Source: Xanthobacteraceae bacterium
GTDB taxonomy: Bacteria > Pseudomonadota > Alphaproteobacteria > Rhizobiales > Xanthobacteraceae
DNA: 6,308 nucleotides
Assembly (NCBI GenBank): GCA_030037185.1
Contig: JASHRR010001519.1
Span: 1-6,308, forward strand
Reading direction: 5' to 3'
In this document: positions 1 to 5,271 of the stretch, in pieces
How positions within the stretch are numbered: the stretch's first letter is position 1
Layout of the letters: each line of letters starts with the position of its first letter
Made by a program: the position numbers and the translations under genes
The notes under the pieces: model-generated
Database searches by the model: none
What the model was told of the DNA's origin: nothing
Seen by the model: only the letters and a program-made list of their open reading frames with translations

Positions 1-211
1 CTAATGCAACCCCTCTGGCAACTCGCTCCCAGACCAGATGCTCGTTATACTTTTCGCTCGGCCAATAGCGCCTGATCCAAGCCAAATCGCCGGTCGGTAT
101 ACGGCCGTCTACAGCGCGCGGTGCAAAAGTAATCCAATTCGCGTCTACGTCCGTAAAAGGTTCATTATAGCACAAACTCAATTCAAGGAGATTTTTAGCA
201 GCGGCCAACAT
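1..211 (-). CDS. Hypothetical protein, N-terminal part, runs off the left edge
   Basis: The minus strand has an open frame from an ATG at 211-209 to the window edge: 70 codons without a stop, so the 3' end is missing. The frame is also open upstream of this ATG, back to a TAG near 245, so the true start is uncertain; the ATG has only a weak GAGGG about 10 bases upstream. The peptide begins MLAAAKNLLELSL and continues with an aromatic, acidic stretch (NEPFTDVDANW, then GDLAWIRRYWPSEKYNEHLVWERVARG). That is a coherent, protein-like composition, unlike the arginine/serine-rich shadow frames nearby. I do not recognise the family and see no signal peptide or membrane segment. It lies about 36 bases downstream of the GlxA-type regulator stop on the same strand, so co-transcription is possible. 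It could also be a remnant. Confidence covers only that the frame is coding. Confidence 0.5.
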   Translation of the reverse strand, partial: MLAAAKNLLELSLCYNEPFTDVDANWITFAPRAVDGRIPTGDLAWIRRYWPSEKYNEHLVWERVARGVAL

Positions 212-247
212 CGGTTCCCAGCCCTCGCGAGGGACCCTACATCGCGA

Positions 248-1243
248 CTAAAAACGCCGGCGGTAGTCTGCTGGTGTACTTCCCATTTGACGCGCAAAGG
301 CGCGGCGCAATCGCTCCTCGTTGCCAAAACCACAGGCCGCTGCGATCTGCTTGATCGGCATGTCGGTCTCTTCCAGGTTTCGCCGAACGGCCTCGATACG
401 GATCTTCTCAACCATGCGGGCGGGAGTGAGGCCCATTTTCTCCGCGTAGACGCGCGCGAATGTGCGCGGGCTCATGCCAGCACGCTCGGCGAGCCGCTCA
501 ACGCGCAGATCGCCGCAAAGATGCTCGGCGATCCAGCCATGAAGCGGTGCAAAGTGATTGGGCGCGTCGCCGTCGGCAGCGGCCATCTGGGCCTCAAGCG
601 GGGCGCTGAACTGCGACTGCCCGCCGGGGCGATTGAGAAACACCACGAGCAGTCGCGCGACCTGCATCGCGGCTTTTCGTCCGAGGTCTTCCTGGACCAG
701 CGCGAGGCTGAGATCGATGCCCGCGGTAACGCCCGCCGACGTCCAAATCCGGCCGTCGCGCAAGTAGATCGGATCGGCGTCGACGCGAACATCAGGGTAG
801 CGCTGTTGCAGAGGCCGGCACGCCGCCCAGTGCGTCGTGGCGCTTCGTCCGACGAGGAGGCTGGCTTCCGCGAGGAGGAAGGCGCCCGTGCAGACCGAGG
901 CGATCCGGCGGACACTTGAGGACTGGCGGGTAACCCAATCGATGATCCTCGCGTCCTTGAGGGCATCGTGCACGCCCGGACCGCCAGGAACGATCAGGGT
1001 GTCAATTCGCTCCTTCGCGGTAGCGCTCGCGATCGATCGGGTCAGAAGCGGGAGTCCAGCCGATGTGCTAACGGGACCGCCGCGCCGCGACACCACCACG
1101 GTGCGGTAGGGCGCACCGCGCGCATCCTTGTGGATTTCATTGGCGAAGGCGAAGGTTTGAACCGGCCCGGCGACGTCGAGCAGCTGCACGCGTTCGAAGG
1201 CCAAGACCACGACGAGACGCTGCGCTCCGCCTGACGAGCTCAC
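248..1243 (-). CDS. GlxA/FtrA family transcriptional regulator (DJ-1/PfpI + AraC HTH)
   Basis: This is a two-domain regulator of the GlxA type. The N-terminal half is a DJ-1/PfpI (class I glutamine amidotransferase-like) fold, with LVVVLAFERVQLLDVAGPVQ at its start, VPGGPG mid-domain and the nucleophile-elbow-like ASVCTGAFLLAEA containing the conserved cysteine. The C-terminal ~100 residues are an AraC/XylS double helix-turn-helix: first HTH around VERLAERAGMSPRTFARVY, second around IKQIAAACGFGNEERLRRAF, ending TPADYRRRF. The full length matches the family (about 320-350 aa). In this family the amidase-like domain usually senses a small ligand rather than acting as an enzyme; the ligand here is unknown. 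I chose the GTG at 1243 (331 aa) because GGGAG stands 7 bases before it. An in-frame ATG at 1291 (347 aa) has no Shine-Dalgarno and lies inside an inverted repeat. The gene is divergent from the P460 gene, so that is a candidate target. Confidence 0.93.
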   Translation of the reverse strand: MSSSGGAQRLVVVLAFERVQLLDVAGPVQTFAFANEIHKDARGAPYRTVVVSRRGGPVSTSAGLPLLTRSIASATAKERIDTLIVPGGPGVHDALKDARIIDWVTRQSSSVRRIASVCTGAFLLAEASLLVGRSATTHWAACRPLQQRYPDVRVDADPIYLRDGRIWTSAGVTAGIDLSLALVQEDLGRKAAMQVARLLVVFLNRPGGQSQFSAPLEAQMAAADGDAPNHFAPLHGWIAEHLCGDLRVERLAERAGMSPRTFARVYAEKMGLTPARMVEKIRIEAVRRNLEETDMPIKQIAAACGFGNEERLRRAFARQMGSTPADYRRRF

Positions 1244-1285
1244 GGCTAAGCTCCCTGTGGGATTGGCAGAAAATCGCAGGGATAA

Positions 1286-1313
1286 TGACATTGCCGCCGA
1301 GCCATGTCATGGC
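1286..1313. promoter_or_regulatory. Inverted repeats, candidate operator between divergent genes
   Basis: Two overlapping dyads lie here: TGACAT at 1286-1291 with ATGTCA at 1304-1309 (12-base spacer), and the perfect GCCATG-T-CATGGC at 1301-1313. They are just upstream of the preferred GTG start of the regulator and about 170 bases before the P460 gene, which is where an autoregulatory or divergent operator would be expected. No clear -35/-10 pair could be assigned. The regulatory role is inference from position and symmetry only. Confidence 0.35.
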
Positions 1314-1479
1314 GAAGATGGCACTTGGAGCGGATTTCGGTCAGGTTAAAGCACTCGGCCTCTCCCGGTGTCGTCGCCGGCTGCGCGATTTAACGCGATC
1401 AGAAACCGTTTTAGCGCATGAACCCTGAGCGCTCGAAATCACGTGCGAACATCGCACGCGCCACAGCCGGAGGTGTTGA

Positions 1480-2112
1480 ATGATTCACATTCTAGGAAAG
1501 TTGACCTGCCGCCGCCGCGCCCTCCTGATCGTGCCAACAGCAGTTTGCGTCCTCTTCGTACCTTCATTGCCGAAGGCTCAGGTGCAGCTCGCTGACGAGC
1601 CGCAGTACGCGCCGAGCGGCGACCTCCTGCTGCCGAACGGTTTCGATACGTGGGTTTTCGTAGGCTCCAATCTTGGACTGTCTTACACGCCTGATGCCGC
1701 CGTCGCCGCTGCACCGCCCCCGCGCGCGGGGAGGCAGCAGTTTCACAATGTGTCCATCAACAAAGCCGCTTACGACTATTTCGTAGCAAACGGACGGTTT
1801 CCCGAAAAGACGGTCCTGGTGATGCAGGTTTTCGAGGCTGCCGATAAGGAGCCGAAAGGCGTCTTGGCGAGCGGCGTCTTCGACGGCCGCCGGGTCGGCC
1901 TGGAGGTTGCCGTGAAGAATGCCTCGCGCCCGGACGGCAAGACGACGCCATGGGCCTATTACAACTTCACCGACCAATCAGACCGCTCCAAATTGCTTGC
2001 GTCGGCGCCTGCGTTTCCCGATGAATCCTGTGCGAGCTGCCATCAGCGTCATGCCAGCATCGATAATGTTTGGGTGCAATTTTATCCGGCTTTGCGAGAT
2101 AGGAGGCAGTAG
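1480..2112 (+). CDS. Cytochrome P460 family haem protein, exported
   Basis: The 210-residue product begins with a signal-peptide-like stretch (basic RRR at 11-13, then hydrophobic ALLIVPTAVCVLFVP, likely cut near residues 30-35), so the mature protein should be periplasmic. The body has features I associate with the cytochrome P460 family: GDLLLPNGFDTWVFVGSNLG (47-66), HNVSINKAAYDYFVANGRFP (89-108), TVLVMQVFEA (111-120), and a C-terminal CxxCH haem motif CASCH at 184-188 followed by HASIDNVWVQFYP. Characterised P460 enzymes oxidise hydroxylamine or act in NO detoxification. The substrate of this paralogue is not known, and the lysine-haem cross-link cannot be judged from sequence alone. GGAGG at 1469-1473 lies 6 bases before the ATG, which supports the start. 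No partner cytochrome gene follows. The divergent GlxA-type regulator is a possible controller (inference). Confidence 0.88.
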   Translation: MIHILGKLTCRRRALLIVPTAVCVLFVPSLPKAQVQLADEPQYAPSGDLLLPNGFDTWVFVGSNLGLSYTPDAAVAAAPPPRAGRQQFHNVSINKAAYDYFVANGRFPEKTVLVMQVFEAADKEPKGVLASGVFDGRRVGLEVAVKNASRPDGKTTPWAYYNFTDQSDRSKLLASAPAFPDESCASCHQRHASIDNVWVQFYPALRDRRQ

Positions 2113-3167
2113 CGCGTTGTGTGCTGCGAACGAACCGAGGGTGCCTCGCATTACTCCCCACCCGCTGTATCTGCGCGCTCACCATCGACTGAGTGGAATT
2201 CGACCTCGCGGCTGCGCGTGTGAAGCCGCTACTCTCCGGTCGGGAGGCACCGTTTCGCAGCCCCAAGGTCGCTTGCAAGGTTGGAGAGCTGCCATCGAGA
2301 GGCTGGCATGCGCGAAATGAGTCAGCCATGTTGCGGAATCGTATGCGCACACCTGGCCCATGGCCGACCCGAGCCGTCCGGCGTCGACCAGGTCCGGTTA
2401 TTGGGGTGCTGCGGCCATCCTTAGGCGTGCGCTTGCCCGGGTGAACTACCCCCCTGAGGTTGGTGCGACACATGCAACCATGCGCCAGCGGTCATAGGTC
2501 CGAACAGATCGAAAGTGCGACACGTGTAGAGGTTGTGGCACTGTTACAATTTAAGAACAGCCAACCTATGCGACACTGCAATCCATACAACCATGTGGTC
2601 GCCCACGGCTCTCGGCACTGCGTGCCTCGCCCCCTCCTTCGTCGGGGGACGCCGTGGGGTCTCTACTTGAGCCACGCCCGTCGCGGTCACCAGTGCGCTT
2701 TCTCGAAGCCGGCCACAGGGGCGAGCAGTCGTCACTTTGTTATAACCGCTTCATAATCTCCGGGCCGCGCGATATTTCTGGTGCGCCCCGGCCTCTTTAC
2801 ACGTCCTCAGCGTTGGGGGCCGGGTTTCTAGGGTGTTGCGAGCCGCGCGGCCGCCGAGACGCGGGCGGTGATGCATCCACCGGGCATGAACAAAGTTTCA
2901 CGCTGCCTCGCAGCAATTGATGCTAGCGTTTCAGCGCGCGCGGCTGTCCGCAAGCAGCCGAGCGTGGCCCGGCCTTCTGCCCGAACGTAGCCCCCCTGGA
3001 CAGAGGGCCGGTGCCCACGCAGCGCGCGCCCTGGCGTCGCTTATATCGTCCCTGAATGGCGTCGGAGCACCACGCTCTCGCCGCCGAGCCGTGGGCCCGT
3101 GGTGCGTTATTCCGAGCTCCCCAGCATAGGCGCCATGAGAACACCATGGGCGGCTGTCTAATGGCCC
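2113..3167. other. Gene-poor stretch, no supported gene
   Basis: I find no convincing gene in this ~1.05 kb. The open frames on either strand are rich in Arg/Ser/Pro, start without a Shine-Dalgarno and contain no recognisable motif. There is no tRNA-like TTCGANTCC arm and no IS terminal repeat that I can see. A weak 5-bp hairpin (CGAGG-GTG-CCTCG, 2136-2148) lies 24 bases after the P460 stop, but no T-run follows it. The only other structure noticed is a set of short TGCGACAC repeats, listed separately. The stretch is probably decayed or rearranged DNA. Confidence 0.55.
2464..2597. repeat. Three TGCGACAC direct repeats about 52 bp apart
   Basis: TGCGACAC occurs at 2464-2471, 2516-2523 and 2569-2576, at intervals of 52 and 53 bases. 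The first and third copies are followed by related text: ATGCAACCATG, and TGCAA then ACCATG after an 8-base interruption. This suggests a degenerate direct duplication. A TTGT-N9-ACAA dyad (2533-2549) lies between copies two and three. Function is unknown; the pattern could be chance or a remnant of duplication. Confidence 0.3.
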
Positions 3168-3198
3168 AAAAAGAAAAGGGCGCGACCGAAGCCGCGCC
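3168..3198 (-). terminator. Rho-independent terminator, minus-strand orientation
   Basis: Read on the minus strand, GGCGCG (3198-3193) pairs with CGCGCC (3184-3179) around an 8-base loop containing CTTCG. It is followed at once by CTTTTCTTTTT (3178-3168). A GC-rich stem plus T-tract is the standard intrinsic terminator layout. No intact minus-strand gene ends just before it. The nearest minus-strand initiation signal is the mop start at 3637, which would read toward this site. Confidence 0.65.
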
Positions 3199-3209
3199 GA
3201 GGGATTTGG

Positions 3210-3292
3210 GTTAACGTCGTGAGGTTACACGGCCCGCGCGCTTATCGCAAGTGCCAATTAACATTTGGCGATCTGTTAATTTATGTTAACGT
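3210..3292. promoter_or_regulatory. AT-rich cluster of TTAAC/GTTAA motifs
   Basis: Within GC-rich surroundings, GTTAACGT occurs at 3210-3217 and again at 3285-3292. TTAACAT (3258-3264) forms an inverted repeat with ATGTTAA (3283-3289), and a further TGTTAA sits at 3274-3279. GCCAA/TTGGC (3253-3257 and 3265-3269) makes a small hairpin. The cluster lies between the orphan terminator and the mop 3' fragment. It could be an operator or promoter region or a remnant of one; no gene start can be tied to it. Confidence 0.3.
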
Positions 3293-3349
3293 AGGTGCTA
3301 GAGCATTTTCGGGAAAGGCTGACTCGAGGATTCACACAAATGGAGCAGC

Positions 3350-3520
3350 GTCATCGAGGTTCACAAAGGTCCCACGACGGCGCACGTGCTCGTTGATCTC
3401 GGTCGTGGGATGACATTGAGGTCATCTATCACCAACGAGGCAGTTGATGAGCTTGGCCTGAAGGTCGGGGACAGCGCTTCCGCCGTGATTAAGGCCTCCG
3501 ACGTCATGATCGGCAAGTAG
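3350..3520 (+). pseudogene. mop: Molbindin (Mop) C-terminal fragment, lacks its start
   Basis: The plus frame from GTC 3350 to TAG 3518-3520 encodes 56 residues with clear molbindin identity: VIEVHKGPTTAHV, then SSITNEAVDELGLKVGD, then SAVIKASDVMIGK. These match the usual KGATTAHV / TNEAVDELGLKVGD / AVIKASDVM blocks of the ~68-70 residue molybdopterin-binding (Mop, TOBE-like) proteins, which bind molybdate or tungstate as oligomers in the cytoplasm. The N-terminal strand (MKLSARNQLKG) is missing. Upstream the frame is open only to TGA 3320-3322 and contains no ATG, GTG or TTG, so it is unlikely to be translated as a normal protein. The missing N-terminus lies on the opposite strand at 3637-3599. 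An intact two-part gene is not visible anywhere in the window. Confidence 0.88.
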
Positions 3521-3598
3521 GCGTCGCCGCCGTCGATCATGTTCATTTGCCTCCGCGTAGAAAACACCCTTCGCGCTGTAGGGCAAATCTCCTTGCGT

Positions 3599-3637
3599 TA
3601 CGTTACCTTTGAGTTGGTTGCGCGCACTAAGCTTCAT
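3599..3637 (-). pseudogene. mop: Molbindin (Mop) N-terminal fragment with RBS, opposite strand
   Basis: On the minus strand GGAAGGAG (3651-3644) stands 6 bases before ATG 3637-3635, followed by codons for MKLSARNQLKGNV. This is the characteristic first strand of molbindins. After codon 13 (near 3599) similarity stops and the frame runs into GDLPYSAKG and a run of arginines, which I regard as out-of-family readthrough. The fragment complements the plus-strand piece at 3350-3520: 13 plus 56 codons overlap by one Val codon and rebuild a 68-residue protein of the right length. The intact initiation region suggests the gene was once expressed from the minus strand, perhaps toward the terminator at 3198-3168. 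Confidence 0.8.
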
Positions 3638-3832
3638 TATTTTCTCCTTCCAATCCCGCCGGTCGTCGCGCGTATTTCGGGGAGATAAGTGTGACGCTCT
3701 TCCTGCTCCCTCGCTGTGATTTCAACGCTTCCTCACCACAGCCGTTCCATCGGTTCAGGCGGCTGTTCGTGTCAGTACCGCGAGAACTCGCCTCGCTTTA
3801 TGACGTTGCCTGTCCTAATAACCTGGGAGATC

Positions 3833-3849
3833 CCCCGGCTCTGCCGGGG
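3833..3849. repeat. Left-end hairpin of the IS200-like element
   Basis: A perfect 7-bp stem, CCCCGGC and GCCGGGG, encloses a TCT loop. It lies about 90 bases before the tnpA start and matches the right-end hairpin (8-bp stem, TTT loop). In this family such imperfect or perfect subterminal palindromes are bound by TnpA as single-stranded DNA. Confidence 0.75.
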
Positions 3850-3938
3850 CGGCAGTAGAAGTTTGACTTTTCGGGCGGTCGTCCACCGCGGAGACTTCCA
3901 CACGTGTTGCCACCACGCACACGAGAGGAAACCTCGCG

Positions 3939-4393
3939 ATGGACGAGTACGAGAGCCTAAGCCACACGAAATGGGACTGCAAATACCACGTCATCTTCAT
4001 TCCCAAATGCCGCAGAAGGACGATTTGCGTGGAATTGCGCCCGCATCTAGGACCAATACCGTTCACTTTGAGGGACAGGTGTTCCGCAGGTTGGCCCAAC
4101 AGAAAGAGAGCTGGATCGAGGAGGGTCATCTTCTAGCGGATCACGTGCATATGTTGATTTCGATTCCGCCGAAATATGCGGTGTCGCAGGTGGTTGGATT
4201 CATCAAGGGGAAGAGCGCGATCCACTTGGCACGGGTCTATGGTGAAAGGAGGCGCAACTTCGTAGGTCGGCACTTCTGGGCCAGGGGTTACTTTGTCTCC
4301 ACCGTCGGACGGGACCAAGAACTGATACGGGAATACATCAAGAAGCAGGAAGCGGAGGACACACGTTTGGAGCAGTTGAACCTGTGGCGATAA
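3939..4393 (+). pseudogene. tnpA: IS200/IS605 family transposase TnpA, frameshifted
   Basis: The gene starts at ATG 3939 with MDEYESLSHTKWDCKYHV and FIPKCRRR, the hallmark N-terminus of IS200-type TnpA. The frame is good through codon 38 (LG at 4047-4052) and resumes in another frame at GGA 4073 with QVFRRLAQQKES. It continues through the HUH metal-binding motif (DHVHMLIS, His-Val-His), GFIKGKSAIHLARVYGERRR, HFWARGYFVSTVGRD and the region of the catalytic tyrosine (IREYIKKQEAED), ending LEQLNLWR and TAA. The break is a 23-bp insertion (about 4053-4075) bounded by GGA on both sides. Without it the protein would be about 143 residues, the family norm. The normal role is single-strand transposition as a dimer. 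A GAGG-AAA-CCTC hairpin (3925-3935) overlaps the ribosome binding site and could damp translation. Confidence 0.88.
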
Positions 4394-4396
4394 GTT

Positions 4397-4545
4397 GCCG
4401 CCTTCAGGCGGCTCCTACAAACTGGGGCCGCGTCAGCGACCCATGCAGCCGCTTTGAGCGGCTCACTTCTTTAATGGGGCCGCGTCAGCGACCCCACAGC
4501 CGCTTTGAGCGGCTCACAAATTAAAGCCCCCGGCTTTGCCGGGGG
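4397..4545. repeat. Run of six palindromes at the IS right end, with 52-bp tandem repeat
   Basis: Consecutive hairpins follow the tnpA stop: GCCGCC-TTCA-GGCGGC (4397-4412); GGGGCCGC-GTCA-GCGACCC (4424-4442, one imperfect pair); AGCCGCT-TTG-AGCGGCT (4447-4463); a second GGGGCCGC-GTCA-GCGACCCC (4476-4495); a second AGCCGCT-TTG-AGCGGCT (4498-4514); and the terminal hairpin CCCCCGGC-TTT-GCCGGGGG (4527-4545). Hairpins 2-3 and 4-5 form a tandem duplication with a period of 51-52 bases (4423-4474 and 4475-4525). No protein is encoded. The last hairpin is the element's right-end structure; the others may be a structured RNA, an intrinsic transcription barrier or a repeat expansion. Confidence 0.75.
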
Positions 4546-4560
4546 ACACTTACTTCAATC

Positions 4561-4813
4561 TGTGGTTGTTGCGACCTTTGCGTCGGACGAGCGTGTCGTG
4601 GAGAACATGCCGATTCGGATCTCAGAAAACAGCGTTCCGAACGGATCACCGGCCGTCAAATCCATTAACTGAAAATGCGCGCGATCACTTCGTCCCAAGT
4701 CACCGACGCTAGCGTTTATCACGACCAGTGGAGTGAATTAAATTTGCGAAACCATTATTGTGACTTCATCTTACTACCATTTAGGACTCAGATTAACGGT
4801 GTGATGGTCAGGG
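4561..4813. other. Region right of the IS, possible gene remnant, upstream region of modE
   Basis: Just right of the IS, both strands are open for a short distance. The plus frame 4562-4672 ends ASDERVVENMPIRISENSV...AVKSIN then TGA. The minus frame from about 4739 to 4557 reads VVINASVGDLGRSDR, then FGTLFSEIRIGMFSTT, and stops beside the IS. Either could be the stump of a gene cut by the insertion; I recognise neither. From 4673 to 4813 the DNA is more AT-rich and probably carries the modE promoter, but no -35/-10 pair or ModE-like operator (TATA-rich dyad) is clear. Confidence 0.35.
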
Positions 4814-4846
4814 GTGCTCCCCGACAAAGAGTTGTTTGGAGCGATC

Positions 4847-5206
4847 ATGGCGCGTACACGCCTTTCCATACGTGTTGACCTCGCGAGCGGACTGCGGATT
4901 GGGCCAGGAAAGATCTCGTTATTAGAGACGATCCGCTCGACAGGTTCTATTTCCGCAGCCGCGCGCTCGCTCGAAATGTCGTACCGCCGAGCGTGGCTCC
5001 TGGTTGAAGAGATCAACAACGGTTTACATGAACCGGCCGTCACAGCGGCATCAGGTGGTCGTCACGGCGGAGGAGCGGTTGTCACGGCAGTCGGTGCGCG
5101 CATCATCGATCTCTACCATTCCATCGAATCGCAGGCGATGTCAGCTGCAGACAACGAATTCCGCGCACTTGGAGCACTCGCTCGGCGCGAACGAGCGTCA
5201 GCATGA
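4847..5206 (+). CDS. modE: ModE-type winged-helix regulator, DNA-binding domain only
   Basis: The 119-residue product matches the N-terminal DNA-binding domain of the molybdate regulator ModE (LysR-like winged helix). It has GPGKISLLETIRSTGSISAAA (19-39), the recognition region AARSLEMSYRRAWLLVEEIN (38-57), and the glycine-rich wing TAASGGRHGGGAVVTAVGARI (67-86) leading into the LYHSIES helix. Classical ModE (~260 aa) adds two Mop/TOBE domains that bind molybdate. These are absent here, since the protein ends about 30 residues after the wing. Stand-alone ModE domains of this length are common in alphaproteobacteria. I prefer ATG 4847 because GGAG (4838-4841) lies 5 bases before it; a GTG at 4814 would add 11 residues. 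The gene converges on modC (66 bases between stops). It probably controls molybdenum-related genes, and its sensing mechanism is unclear. Confidence 0.88.
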   Translation: MARTRLSIRVDLASGLRIGPGKISLLETIRSTGSISAAARSLEMSYRRAWLLVEEINNGLHEPAVTAASGGRHGGGAVVTAVGARIIDLYHSIESQAMSAADNEFRALGALARRERASA

Positions 5207-5219
5207 CCTGCAATCGTTA

Positions 5220-5234
5220 GCCCATTTGGTGGGC
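5220..5234. terminator. Weak hairpin between convergent modE and modC
   Basis: GCCCA (5220-5224) and TGGGC (5230-5234) form a 5-bp stem around TTTGG, 14 bases after the modE stop and 37 bases beyond the modC stop. There is no T-run on either strand, so this is only a candidate for bidirectional termination. Confidence 0.25.
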
Positions 5235-5271
5235 AGAGCATTTGGGGCCTGGAAAGAGGGATCGACCTGCC

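Larger units (their letters stand above)
3833..4560 (+). mobile_element. IS200/IS605-type insertion sequence (tnpA only, defective)
   Basis: A single Y1-transposase gene is flanked by subterminal hairpins: CCCCGGC-TCT-GCCGGGG at 3833-3849 on the left and CCCCCGGC-TTT-GCCGGGGG at 4527-4545 on the right. They share the stem sequence, as expected for an element recognised by a Y1 HUH transposase. There are no terminal inverted repeats and no target duplication, consistent with this family. The exact tips are not determinable; the right tip may be near TCAAT (4556-4560), and the left tip should lie somewhat upstream of 3833. The length (roughly 0.73-0.76 kb) fits IS200-like elements without tnpB. 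The transposase is frameshifted, so the copy is probably not autonomous. Confidence 0.8.

Noticed and set aside
38..919. Long plus-strand open frame of 293 codons opposite the GlxA-type regulator
   Set aside because: It is the antisense shadow of a clearly recognised regulator, is Arg/Ala-rich, and has no motif or ribosome binding site.
1967..2473. Minus-strand open frame of 168 codons overlapping the P460 3' end
   Set aside because: It has Arg/Ser/Pro-rich composition and no motif, and it overlaps the conserved CASCH region of a well-supported gene on the other strand.
2533..2549. TTGT-N9-ACAA considered as a NifA-type upstream site, with TGGCAC nearby as a sigma-54 element
   Set aside because: NifA sites need TGT-N10-ACA, and no correctly spaced TTGC follows TGGCAC; no gene start lies downstream.
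2886..2990. Small frame beginning MNKVSRCLAAIDASVSARAA, faintly like the start of a universal stress protein
   Set aside because: It has only 34 codons with no good ribosome binding site, and the resemblance ends after about 15 residues.
2113..3349. tRNA, CRISPR array or phage attachment site in the gene-poor stretch
   Set aside because: I found no T-arm consensus, no repeat-spacer pattern and no tRNA-derived duplicate.
3505..3541. CATGATCG/CGATCATG inverted repeat after the mop fragment stop, considered as terminator or inversion site
   Set aside because: No T-run follows, and neither arm is at the inferred inversion breakpoints (about 3350 and 3597).
3422..3598. Continuation of the minus-strand mop frame beyond codon 13
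   Set aside because: After MKLSARNQLKGNV the translation loses molbindin similarity and becomes the antisense of the plus-strand mop fragment, so it is readthrough and not a novel protein.
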